A stretch of 62,968 nt of DNA, from NCBI GenBank assembly GCA_003427395.1, contig BFEA01000083.1, positions 1,907,372 through 1,970,339 on the forward strand, in the 5' to 3' direction. This DNA comes from Chara braunii (Eukaryota > Streptophyta > Charophyceae > Charales > Characeae). Each line of letters starts with the position of its first letter. Position 1 is the stretch's first letter. The position numbers and the translations under genes are program-made. Below the pieces are notes generated by a model. That model made no database searches and was not told where the DNA came from. It saw nothing but the letters and a program-made list of their open reading frames with translations. This document shows, piece after piece, positions 45,561 through 56,483 of this stretch.

Positions 45561-46049
45561 CTGTTCCACAACAATCCTCCTACAGCAGTGCCCGCAGGTG
45601 CTGCTGCAACCAGCGCACCAAAAAATGCTTGCACTTTCTCCTATGACAAGTGCTGCAGCAGTAGTGCCTCATGCAATCCGCTGCTGCGGCTACTGCTTCA
45701 AGTCCGTGCAACTGATAATGCTGCAACGGCAACATCAAGCGTTGCTGCAGCAGTGCCTGCGGCAAACTGCTACCACAGCAGTAGTGACAGCATCTTGTGT
45801 GCCTTTTTTCCTTATGGAATAAAAATTAGGCCCAAAGTAAGGAGCCAGTCCTATGTCCCAGGAGATAAAGGGCCCCTGCAGATTGGTAATAATTGAACAC
45901 CTGGGATTTCGAACCAAATGTCCGGCCCACGTGTATGTGTGGTTGGGTGGGGGGCTGTAGGAGGCATAATTTGGTGGTTTTGGTATCTTTTTGGCACTTG
46001 ACATCTGCAGATGATTTATGAGACTGCAAGTTGTCGTATAAACTCTTAC

Positions 46050-49000
46050 CTCGACCCAAATTGTCATAGCAGTCTTTATCATGACACTTGATGTGCTATG
46101 TCCTTGCCTGAACGTTCACAACAAACATGACTGTTTAACAAGCAGATGAAAAAAAAAAACAAAAAAAAAAACACAGTAAGTACTTCAATTTTTTAAAGAA
46201 GTCTAATGGAACACCAGATTCAAACTACATGATTTTACATTCATTTGCATAAGCCCAGGACGAAATATACTTAGTGCACTTGTTTTATTTGAAAACTCAC
46301 CATTGTTTTTCGCGTGGTGACGTGCCACATTTGGGCAATATCTTGTTCCATGCAACTGATAAACAATATTATTGTCCTCAGCATAAAAGGTTACACTTCG
46401 GATTTTGCCTGTAAGAGAAAATAAACATATCCATATGCATGAGTCAACTCCTGTCCCAAAGAAACACTTTAGCCACCAAGCGGAGTATGCATGTGCTGCC
46501 CTGCAGGAGAGGGAGACACTTTTTTCACAATACTGTGGGCAAGAACTGGGTGATGTGCAAAAAACATGCCATATATTGAGGCGTAAGAAAAAAGAGCGAA
46601 GTGGTGAGACATAGTATGGCTGTAGTCTGTTTTCAGACAATGCGCGAGGTCAGCAGAGAAAAAAAAAAAAAAAAAAAAAAAAGAGCCTCCCTACAGCGCT
46701 CTCTGAAACACGACTTTATTTTGAGAGTGGCACACCTCTACACCACCTCTCCAATAAACAAAAACCCAAAATAAAACCGAGTGATGTGCAAGACTACGCA
46801 CTCGCTTAGGCACTTTTTTTTTTTTTTTTTTTTTTTTTTAACACATCAATTAAGATCATTGTTTCGTGGTGCTGTGGTTACTTATCTTGTCTGTCCTCGG
46901 CTCCATTGTCCCATGGAACTGCTAATGCCACCCGTCCCGTCCTGGAGCACCTGTTGTCTATTATCCCCACCCCGTTCAGCAGCTCCCCTGATGATTGTTC
47001 CATTGCCTGACTTTCGTATACTGACTTTTAAACCTTTTAAACCCTTCCCCTTTGGTACTCCTCTGCTTAAACCTTTAAGCCCCTTAAAACCCTTTAAGCC
47101 CCTTAAAACCCTTTAAACCCTTTACCCAGTCCTCTCACTTGCTTAACACTTTCACAATCCTTGAGTCCTACAGATCAGAAGATATACAAGGAGTTCTGAG
47201 ATGAGACACTTAACATTTACCTTACAATGCAGTTTTAACTAAAGATGAGGTAATCAAGAGAGGATTATGTGTATGCCACCGTGTGGGTAGGGTATTCTCA
47301 GATTGTGTGAAGATCCCATGCTGCCGATCCCATGTGTTACTCCTGGCCCCTGTACCTGGCACAAAAAATTCTAAGTTTACAGAAATTGTAGGACGAAGAA
47401 GATAATAGATTGCTAAATACCACTGGGCCTACCGCAGTTGCTACACCCATGAACTGTTCAAATACTGATCTAAGTTGGAAGATGAATGGCATGAGATAAA
47501 ATCCAAGTTACCCTAAGTGGGTAATCCGTTTGATTTGTAATATCTTAAGGCTACCACCGTTTTTGTTAAAAGAGGATTCTTGTTTTCCCCATAAAGAATT
47601 TTTATCTAGGCTACTAGACGGGCCGCCCGAGTCTCGGGTGGGCAGCCCGTGCAAGGACCAGGGAAGGTACCAGCAAAAGAAAACAAAAAACAAACAAATC
47701 CAAAAAATTCACAAAAAAACTATGTTATGCAAAAACATAAACTGAACAACTTTCAGGTAGTCGAAATTCTTCACCAAATTTAAAATAAAAAATAAAATTT
47801 AAAATACACACTTTTTTATTTTTATTTTTTTTAATGTTTTGGCTCGGCCGGGCAAATGGCCCCGGGCCACTCTGGTAGCCTAGATTTTTATAAATATAAA
47901 TCGCAATAATATATTGCATGCCTAAGATTATTATTTAATGAAATATTTAATTGTTTTTCCACATTGTTATTTGATTCTGAGAGTGATGTACCCAGACCCA
48001 AAATCACAAGGGACAAGTCTACAAGATTGATACCTCATGCCACTGATGCCAGTGATCATGACCAAATTTGAAAAAATAGGATATCATTTTTTTTTTCGCA
48101 AAAAACTATAGAGGCAATAGTTTTCTTATGAAAAAAACTCACATTATCCCTAAAAAAAAGAGTCAGAAACACTCACATTTCTGTCCGGGGAGAGCATTCC
48201 GATTACCCAATGATATTACGAAAGCATCGAGCATCGAAAATTGTGAAGACTTGTTCTTTGATGAGGTGCTTCAAATGGCACATGAACTGCTACCAACAGT
48301 GGAAGTATGAAAATTGTCACTCTGGAGTACGCAGCCTGTGTCTATCTCCCCTTTCTCTCCATTGAAAAGTTCCTGTGACAAAAATAAAAATAAAAATAAT
48401 ATAGATGTCAAACAATCAGGTTGCCACAATCCAGCCTTGACACAATATTGTGAGCTTTTGATGAGAGGTCATAGACTGCATCTACAAAGATGCAAGGCAC
48501 ATTGCAGTAGTAACAGAGGAGATACAAACTGCAAGAAAAATATGTCCACTTCACGCAAAGACAAGAGAAGGCATTCAATGGCCTAGCCTCAGTTCGTTAG
48601 GTAAGCAAGTGGCATTTCAGGAGGTTGTGGTTTCAAACCCTGTAATCGCATGCAGTGCACTTAGACTGTGACTTAGTTCCAACCAGTTGTGATAGTCCGC
48701 TTGATACCTCTGATTGGTATTAGTAGGATCTTTGACCAATATGGGTGTGAGTGCGAGTCTGAGAGTGTTGTGCGTGGTGTGTGAGAGAGTGTTGGCCGGA
48801 CCCCCAGCGGCCGGCCCACCTCATCTCTGACTACCGCCGTTGGGGCGGGGGCAACATGAAATCCCTTTATTTTAAGGTAGCTATGCTTGTAGGGTTTTTT
48901 CCCTCTATATAACCTTACAAGTAGTGGTAGGTAAGTAGTGGAACGCAAAAAAGAATTTGAGAGAAGAATATAGTGTAGTTGAAAAACAAAAAAGACAAAA

Positions 49001-51414
49001 GAAGGCAAGGGGATTGGGAGGAAGGTGTGGCAGCAGCACCTCCTGACACAGCAAGTGCATGCAATTGGTCTTGCATATCGAGTGAGCCGACTGTGGCTGT
49101 TGGTACCCCTGCGGCAGGTTCTGTTGTACTTAGGGTGAAAAAAACAAAAATTTCAACAATGTATTGTTGACATGCGCCCTGATATTCTACATGGGGTCCT
49201 CCCACGAGGTGCAGCAAAGGCCACGTTTAAGAAAACAGGTCGCACCTCCACATCGGAGGTGTTCACGATCCCAGACACTTGGCGGACAGAATGTTCAGTT
49301 CAGGTCAAGTGTTCGGGGCCACAAAGAACTCAAAACATGAACAAATTTTACCGAGAGTTCACTAATTTTCTTCTTCAAACCACAAAAAAAAAATATATAT
49401 ATATATATATCACTTTTACAGGGTAAAAAAATATATATATATTACTGCGACAAAAGAGTGAAAAATGATTTTGCCTACCGGGTCTTGACATATATCCACA
49501 TTTGTCTCTGAGATGAAAATCTTCCTCAGTTCCTGGAGATTATGGATCTGTAGTTCAATTATCAAAAACCAGAAAAATATTTAGTAAAACAAAAATTCAA
49601 AACATGTTTTATTTTATATTAGTTTTTTTATGTTAATCGATTTTTTTTCAAGAGTGCATCAACAAGTCAGAAGATTCTACGAACCCACTCATCGCATGTT
49701 CATACAAGAAACATAAACTGCCTTCAATCTGAAACGAAAAAATGCGACAGATTGATCTGGTCGTAAGGGACACTAAAAAACGAGTCAGGGAAATTAAGTA
49801 AAGAGTTCTAATTAATGAAACCACAACCACAAGCCGACAACACAGAAACACCTCCTCCTCTTAAATCTTTCATGGTCTGCCAACTGGGTCGTTCAATTGT
49901 GCCGCTTGGCCAGCTACTCTGGGCGGGTTCCGTGTGCGTCCGAACTAGTTTAGGTTGACCAAAAGGTACCACATGAAAAGTCTAACTCAATTAATGACAA
50001 AGGACTCACAACAATCAAACTAGGGATGTATCAGCACAAATGAGCTGCCAAGTTGGGCCAACCCCCCAAAATAAACTCTTTTCACAAAACAATTAACTAT
50101 ATATATAGGTTACCAGACTCACCCTGCTGGGCGACCTGGTCAGGTGAGTCCGGGAACCCATACAACCCAGTTTCGATACACACCCGAGTGCCCAAACGGG
50201 CATTAACCCTAGGCCCGGGTGCTCCAATGGGCATGACCTCCATACAAGCTTGCCTGGGGGTTGCATGGTTGTTGCTTCGCTGCGGGCATCTCGAGATTAC
50301 CTAGATATATAATGAAAAAAAAAAATGCCGACAAATTTAATCTTTCATAAAAGCAAGGGAGCAACTTGTTTCTTTTCGCACCTTTCTTTTACCATTATTT
50401 GTTTGTGAAAAGAAGTTGTAGTAGTCACGAGACAGAAGTTAACTTTTGTTACTACTAATATTTGCAAGCAAGGAGACGCCTTTGATAAGATCTGGCTCTC
50501 TCCTCTACAAACTCACCGTAAATGCAGGAGTTCCAAATCGACCAGTGGGCCTGAGGAACGAGGAGAGTCTTTGCTTAGTGGAGAAAGGCAACCTCATCAG
50601 CTGTTTGCTTTTATAGACATTCAAATCTATAAATAGCCCAGGGCCTTGTCTCTTCTCCACAAACAATTTGTCATACGACAAGACCTTGCCCCTGTTACAT
50701 TTGATGTGGTTGCAAATCTGAAATTCACCAAAGAAAAAAAGAGATGTTAGATACTTCGCAAATCAACCATGTAATTGTACTATCTGAATCAAGTAAATTC
50801 ATAACATCAACATACAGAAAGGATGACTGGGAAAATTCTGTGAAATAGTTGGCATACCATGGACACAAACTTGTTAACATGTGCGATATTATTGAACATC
50901 ATGCCCGGTATCTTGACAAGGAGATGTCTTGAAAACTTTTTCTCCCTTGAAGAATCTGTGTCCAAAATCCAGGCATCTTCCAGGCCATACAACCCTGGAA
51001 ACTGAGTGGGAATTAAAGATGAAATGATACCGACAACAGTCTCGACCATGGCATCACCATCCACGCCTCTATTGAGCTGTGTGTCAAACTCCATGTCAAA
51101 AAAGAGATGACATCGTCGTTCCTTATAAGACAAAAAGAAACAAACAAACAAAATAAAAAACGAGTTAGAAATATCAGCTTGAACATAGCATGTTATCAAA
51201 CATTTATGAACATATGATTATAAGAAACTACTTGTTTCAAAATTCACCTATGCAGAGTAGATTTATTACTTACACGGTCAATTAACTCAGGATAAAAATG
51301 TAATGAAGGCAGCATTCCCAAACAACTGAAGAGTGGAAATGCGGGAGGGGTTTGTTACTTACAGGGTCAATCAACTCATAAAATTCTCTCTTATGTTCGG
51401 CCATCTGCATGTAC
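46050..51414 (-). CDS. PRIMPOL: PrimPol primase-polymerase gene, multi-exon, possibly inactivated
   Basis: PrimPol re-primes stalled forks in nucleus and organelles. Exons in minus order: 51414-51363 (52 nt, ends HKREFYELIDP); 51121-50858 (RCHLFFDMEFDTQLNRGVDG with the DxE motif, and DTDSSREKKFSRHLLVKIP with the SxH motif); 50716-50517 (GLFIDLNVY with the third catalytic Asp, ending RPTGRF..); probably 49547-49479; 46408-46301 (KIRSVTFYAED, then TRYCPNVARHH with the zinc Cys and His); 46130-46050 (VMFVVNVQART, then KCHDKDC with the last two zinc Cys). Every junction has AG/GT signals. Phases agree between the first two exons and the last two. A one-base mismatch remains between 50858 and 50716, and a TAG interrupts the last exon. 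The N terminus and an exon before 46408 are not found. Family identity is strong, function doubtful. Confidence 0.85.
46650..48127. other. Intronic or intergenic stretch; A and T runs, small TIR element
   Basis: Lies between PrimPol exons on the minus strand. A-run at 46657-46682 and T-run at 46815-46839. At 47597-47893 two ~30-bp inverted arms (TTTTTATCTAGGCTAC with AGACGGGCC on the left, its complement on the right) frame a ~295-bp element. Its left arm also folds on itself (GGGCCGCCCGAG with CTCGGGTGGGCAGCCC). No gene seen. Confidence 0.45.
47024..47126. repeat. CCTTTAAACC-type degenerate short repeats
   Basis: Repeated CCTTTAAGCCCCTTAAAACC and CCTTTAAACC words; an 18-bp unit is repeated exactly once. 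Recalls plant telomere repeats in texture, but the CCCTAAA unit itself is absent. Confidence 0.6.
48128..48310 (+). CDS. Short ORF, possible exon, unknown
   Basis: 60 codons. The second half looks protein-like: FCPGRAFRLPNDI, then ENCEDLFFDEVLQMAHELL, stop at TGA 48308. A GTATGA word overlaps the stop and could be a splice donor. The FCPGRAFR piece faintly recalls the sequence that follows the zinc cysteines in PrimPol, but it is on the opposite strand from the PrimPol exons, so I do not assign it. Could be chance. Confidence 0.25.
   Translation: MKKTHIIPKKKSQKHSHFCPGRAFRLPNDITKASSIENCEDLFFDEVLQMAHELLPTVEV
48575..48976 (+). mobile_element. tRNA-derived SINE-like retroposon
   Basis: Head at 48582-48655 has an A-box-like TAGCCTCAGTTCGTTAGG and, about 35 bp later, a B-box-like GGTTTCAAACCC, the two internal Pol III promoter elements of tRNA genes. 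The body (48660-48976) is shared with the inverted copy at 36987-37390. No long poly(A) follows here. Two dispersed copies with one tRNA-like head support a SINE family. Confidence 0.55.
48977..49478. other. No gene seen; TA run
   Basis: Intronic with respect to the PrimPol gene. The phrase CTGCGGCAGGTTCTGTTGTACTTAGGGT at about 49110 is also present at 43568 with one change. TA runs at 49392-49410 and 49430-49442. Confidence 0.45.
50100..50325 (+). repeat. Possible retroposon with terminal A-run
   Basis: GC-rich block with a near-palindromic start (GACTCACC and GGTGAGTC arms, about 50117-50150), ending ATAATGAAAAAAAAAAA at 50325, inside a PrimPol intron. A GTTTCGATACACACC word could be a weak B box. 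Resembles a short retroposon but no second copy was seen. Confidence 0.25.
51274..51325 (-). other. Duplicate 52-nt PrimPol exon (mutually exclusive or relic)
   Basis: Has an AG acceptor (TCTTCAG), exactly 52 nt, the same phase as the exon at 51363-51414, and a GTAAGTAA donor. Its end reads FYPELIDR against FYELIDP in the neighbour, and the donor flanks also match, so the 3' half is a duplication. The gap between the two exons is only 37 nt, too short for normal splicing, so a transcript could use only one of them. Confidence 0.55.
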
Positions 51415-51519
51415 CTGAGAGAGCACACACAAAATTTTGTGTAAGTGCACTTGACCATCAACGAAAAAAGAAGACAACAAGATCCAACACCACTTCACCA
51501 TGCCATAGAAAATCAATGA

Positions 51520-52415
51520 CAGATAGTCAGAGAGAGACAGACAGACAGAGAGAGACAGGTAGACCGACAGGCAGGCAGTCAGGCATCCAGACAGATAGAG
51601 AGAGAGTGACAGACAGAGGAAGGGAGACACATGGACGAACAAACAGACAGACAGACAGGCAGTCAGGCAGCCAGGCAGACAACCAAACCAGGCAAGCAAG
51701 GCAGGAAGGCAGGCAGGTAGGCAGCCAGGCAGCCAACCACGCAAGCCAGGCAAGGCAACCAAGCCAGACACACAGGCAACCAGGCAGGTAGGCAGGCAGT
51801 ACAGGCAAGCAAGCACCCAGGTGGGCAGGCCACCAAGCAGGCAGACCACCAGGAAGGCAGCAGGCCACCAGGCAGGCAGCCAGCCAGCCAGATCTGTGCA
51901 TGGGTGCAAACCCCAGCCACAACCATAAAAAAGTCTGACCCTTGTCAGCCCAACCTAGCTACAAGCCCTGGCTTGGATAGGCAGGTAGGTGGGGCTGCTG
52001 TATTTTTTTTTATGTTTTATCTTTTTGCACGTCCAGCAAGTGGCTGGCTGGCAGGCAGCCAGTCTGCCAGCCAAGCCAGCCAGGCAAGGCAGCCAAGGCA
52101 GGCAGACAGCCTGGCGGGCAGCCACGCAGGGACCCAGGTAGGTAGGAAGCCAGCCACGCAGCCATGCAGGCAGACCAGGCAGCCAGGCGGGTAGCCCACG
52201 AGGCAGATAACCAGCCAGGCAGCCAGCCAAACACACAGCCAGGGAGGCATCCAGACAGGCAGGCAGCCAGGCAGCTAGCGAGATCTGTGCGTGAGTTCAA
52301 ACCTTAGCTCCAACTATCAGACAATTAGAACCTCGCCAGCCCTACCTAGCATTCACCTTTGGCTTGGAAAGGCAGGTATGCGGGCTGCTTTTTATTTTTT
52401 TATTTTATTTTCTTT
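51520..52415. repeat. CAGG/CAGC tetranucleotide arrays, duplicated with flank
   Basis: Two arrays of CAGGCAGG/CCAGCCAG words (51520-51890 and 52035-52280). Each is followed by a related ~130-bp segment: AGATCTGTGCRTGRGTKCAAACC, then CAGCCC.ACCTAGC and TTGGMTAGGCAGGTA, then GGGCTGCT and a T-rich end. The unit (array plus tail) is therefore a tandem duplication. Long open frames across it are repeat artefacts. It lies just upstream of the first recognised PrimPol exon. Confidence 0.85.
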
Positions 52416-53679
52416 CCCGGACCAGCAAGCAGTCCCTGTTCATGCTAGTAAAAAAAAAAAAACAGAAAAAACAAACACTCGAAGTATCATGGCTGTGTGC
52501 TTCAGTCCAAAGGCTAGCACTCCAAGCAGCAACATGATACGTTTAAAAAAAAAACGAGTCCCCAAAAATGAGACAGGGACCCAGTCTACCACGAGCAAAG
52601 CAAAATTTCTAACTGGGACAGAGAGTGAAAATCGACAATGGTCTAAACCCATCCGAAGGCCACTAGCCAGTAAGTACCCAATTGCATACCGTACCAGCCA
52701 GTCTACATCCAGCGAGAATTAAAAGTAATTCAATCTGTTTATTCCAATGATAAAACTGATCTGAGGGACTACCAGTTAGTCCACGACAAGCGAGAAGTAA
52801 GAATGATTATATTTGATAACTTTCGAAGGATTTTTATTTTATTTTTAAACCTGCACGCTCCTACTAGGCTGTTTTTTATCACCCATCTTGACCAGGTGGA
52901 CTCGGAGCAGCAAATTAAGGATGCTCATTTTTTTCATCATCTGTGCTGTTGAAGTTTTCATTCATTTTTTTAATCATTGAATGCAAACTTAATTGTACAA
53001 TAAATTAACAAACATGTGTGACAAAGTTCTCAGTTTCTGGAAGTCCCTATGAATAACACAACAACCAAGATTAACAAAACATGAGACGTAAGTAACAAAA
53101 GGATAGAGGGCAAAGAGACCCAAGTTCCAAAAGCAACACATTTTGCATTGTGATCACATAAAAACTGTATATTAAGAATTCTACGAATTCAAAAAAAAAT
53201 TGAGAAAAATATTGAGGTATCCAAGGGAGCTCTCTATATTGCTTATGGCCACCATTGGTCCACTTAAGGTTCTGGGCCACTTGGGACCTATTTTGACCAT
53301 AAGCAAGGGTCATGGAAGCCTTTATGGGCACAGATACATCAGGTACTGGATACATGGGAGATTGTTTTTTGCTGGTTTTTTTCCTTTTCATGATTCTGAG
53401 GTTCACAACCAGGCATGTTACCTTTTCATGGTTCTGAGGTTCACAACCAGGCATGTTAAAAAAACATAAAATGTTTCACTTTATGTTTGTTCTGGGAAGT
53501 GTCATGCGGGTCCTTTTCAGTGTCTTTTGTACAGTCCTGAAGTGCCAATGCACTTTGCCTGGTAGATTTTTTTTTTGTTGACATGTTTGGAGTCTTGGAC
53601 TGACCATGTTTCATCCAATCAAGTGACCTGATTAGAATAGCGTTAGCAGTTGTCAAATGAACTACAACACATGAAATAC
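52416..53679. other. No gene supported
   Basis: Here the missing N-terminal PrimPol exons would be expected. A minus frame at 53454-53200 reads VPIKASMTLAYGQNRSQVAQ and WIPQYFSQ, without a recognisable motif. The phrase CACAACCAGGCATGTTA with CTTTTCATGRTTCTGAGGTT is tandemly repeated at 53385-53458 (36-bp spacing). Confidence 0.35.
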
Positions 53680-54399
53680 AAATTTGTAGACAAAATTGTA
53701 GAATGCGATGCACAGAGCGCCTGAAGCTTATCCCTGGAATGGACACAGTGTCATGCACATCAAATGGATCAACCCTTGAATTGGAACTCTGGACTGGGTC
53801 AGGATGGCGGCACTCAGGACTCGAATTAGAAGGCAGACGATTGGAACTCGGCACAGGGACTGAAAACTCAGTGTTTAAGCATGCCGAGAATGCTTTTTCT
53901 GCCTCTGATGCAATTTCTCCAACCTCCGCCCACAGGTCTTCATCTTGACTTTCCTGTACCTACATTGAAAAAACATAATAAAAAAATTGATTCTCACCAA
54001 GGCTTATAATTATTATATATAATACTTAGTGTACATCTTGAACCATTCTAAAAGTCGAGTTCGTAAACTACTACAAACTAGCTTGTCACAGCCCCTTGTT
54101 TGTTATGGTCTTCTCCCTCTCTGCCTACTGTTTACCGGGCAGCTCTTTTTGACGATATACAAAAAATATTGTATATAATATTAATATAATTAATAATTAC
54201 TAATTACATCAATTTTTTACCCTTTTTATCCAACTTCGTCATTTCCTATTCGGACCCTCAACATGCAAGGTTATACCAAAAATTAATAGTTGTATACCTC
54301 ATAATTTTGAGAAGCTGCAACATTTACACATTCTTCAGCAACATTCAATTTGGCATATTCATCTTCACTGGGTCCTTCTTCCTTGTCTGATTTAACCAT
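53680..54399 (-). CDS. Two predicted exons, acidic protein start, unknown
   Basis: Exon 54399-54298 starts with ATG and encodes 34 residues (MVKSDKEEGPSEDEYAKL...), ending GAG at a GTATAC donor, phase 0. Exon 53959-53680 follows a TGTAG acceptor, is in phase 0, and reads VQESQDEDLWAEVGEIASEAEKA, then a Ser/Pro-rich part and FRRSVHRILQF, with a GTATTT donor, phase 1. The phases agree. It lies upstream of the PrimPol exons on the same strand and could be the PrimPol N terminus, but no PrimPol motif is visible and the link is unproven. A decayed copy of the second exon's start is at 56484-56553. Confidence 0.45.
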
Positions 54400-56483
54400 T
54401 GCGCAGGGCTTATCAATCATTCATAGTTTTGAGAGGTTCAATTTCCTTTCTATCTTCAGTCCGACGGCCCATATTGGGCCTTTTTTTATTTCAATTCAAA
54501 GATCTGGCAGCCCAGAATCCTTTTTTTTTTCTAGGCCATACTGGACTTCTGTGGCTATCGCCCTCTACCCCACCTCCACGGGCCCAAAACTTGTAATCGC
54601 CCACCCTCTATTTATCCTAGGGGGCAGACATTAGTCCCCAGGCAGACGACCGCGCCAATTGTTCGATAGGACAGCATGGACTCTCCGACAGCTCCCGGAC
54701 GTTCGTCCAGGTAACTTAGATTTATTGACAGATGCCTTCATGATAGACAAGATGATAGGGATGCTTGAGTTGTATACCTTGGAATATGGACAAGGTACAA
54801 CAAAAGATTATAAAAACGATAATAATATATAATTTTTTAGTTGTAAGTTGTAATGACCTGCACAAACATGGACTGAGAACACTACTGGTTTTTTAGTTTT
54901 GCTGCTGCAATGAATGCGTGGTTGAGATTCTCACGTCTTGCTGAGTTTTCTGAGTTTGTGTGTGCGCATGCTTGCTGGTTTGTTTGCTTGTCTGAGTGCT
55001 TGTCCACCTGAGTGTGTGTGTGACCCGCAAGGGCACTTGTTTGTTTGAGAGCCCCGCTGGACCAGTACTTACCTGTGGCTGTGAGTTTGAGGGTTGCTGC
55101 GGGGAAAACATTCAAGAAGTGGGGGAAGGCCCGTGACACTTAGAGCCGCATGGAAAAACACTCAAGTAGCGGGTAGGCCGGTACCACTCGAGTAGCAGAA
55201 GTATTGGGAACCGGAGGCCGAGCAGAAGAAAACAAAGTCAGCATTTTTAGAGGCCTAGTAGCGGTACGAGAGGCTAAGCAGAAGAAAACAAAGTTAGCAT
55301 TTTCAGAGGCCCAGTAGCGGTAGGCCTAAAGGTAGGCGGGTACCAGCCCAAGTACCCTGAGTCTAGGGCCTGTGAGGACGATATAAGAGCCTGCAATGAT
55401 GTTCCTCTCCGAAACGACGGTGGTACCAGTTGCTTGAGAGGCTGAGCGGCCAGGAAGTCACCGCCCAAGAGGCGAATGCCTCACTACATATTGGAGGAGA
55501 GTGAGAGGCTCAGCCTCATTTGCGGTATGCAAGTTTGGGCAACATGCTGCTTGAGCGGGTGGTAGTGCTCAGAGTGCCGCTGGAAGGAGGAGTGCTGGAA
55601 GAAGCAGCGCTAGAAGGAGGAAGGAGGCTGGGGGCTCCCACCTTAGCTATGCTGGAGCTTTGCCGGTACAAGGAGGAGGAAGTAGGGGACAAAGGAGGAG
55701 ATTAACAACTTGGAGGTACTTACCTGGCTATGGAAGTCGGCATCGTCATCTTCCTGGTTGGCGTTGTTGTTGGAAGACGGTATTTAGGGTGTGCTGCTAC
55801 AGAAAGGTTCCAAGGCAGAGTCAAGCATGGCGGCCTGACTGCAACGATCAAAGTTGCTTTTGCATTATCTTCTGAACATCAAAGGAGGAGATTGGTAACT
55901 CGGAGGTACTTACCTGGCTATGGAAGTCCGCATCATCATCGTTTTGAGAACGCCGGACTCCCTGGATGTATCTGTACTTAGCTGGAGTCCAGGGCATATG
56001 GCTTTTTAAGAACGTCAGACCCTCAATTTCGCCAAATTTTGACCTGGCTCGGGCGGATTCTAACCAAATTAGTCGGTTTCAATTTTGTTCAAAAAATAAA
56101 AATGTTGTTAATTCGTCTGCAAATCGATTCACGCCATTATATCCCAGTCATTCCTCATTTTCTATGTTGCTCTCACATCCCAAATAACAAGGTCTGACAG
56201 ACATTAGGTGATTGAGAGTCTGTTGGACAAAATCATATTATTGCAGAAAAAAAAATAAAAAATTAAATGGCATTATTGCCCAGCGAAGAAAAATACATTT
56301 TGAATATGCTAAAAAATAACATGGCAAGGTTGAGTAGTTCAAAAATTGACTTTTGTATTATTGTTCGGGAACACAGCAAGATAATGCAAGCGGTAAATAA
56401 AAAGTTCGAACACATTCCTGGGAACACCGAAAATCAAAATCCTACAGAGAATGATAGCACTTACCCTATTGCACACTTATTTT
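54400..56483. other. No gene supported; exon-like duplications
   Basis: A ~55-bp repeat at 55215-55320 (GAGGCYRAGCAGAAGAAAAC unit, two copies). A phrase GGAGGTACTTACCTGGCTAT at 55712 and 55901 (about 190 bp apart); on the minus strand it is an exon end with the donor GTAAGTACC in both copies, preceded by either DDDADFHSQ or another open frame. TG/TTTG-rich stretch at 54950-55050. Confidence 0.4.

Noticed and set aside
48128-48310. Reading the plus ORF as the C-terminal exon of PrimPol
   Set aside because: It is on the opposite strand from all PrimPol exons, and the resemblance (FCPGRAFR) is too short.
51391-52300. Cys/Leu-rich and Arg/Gln-rich ORFs on both strands
   Set aside because: Translations of the CAGG arrays.
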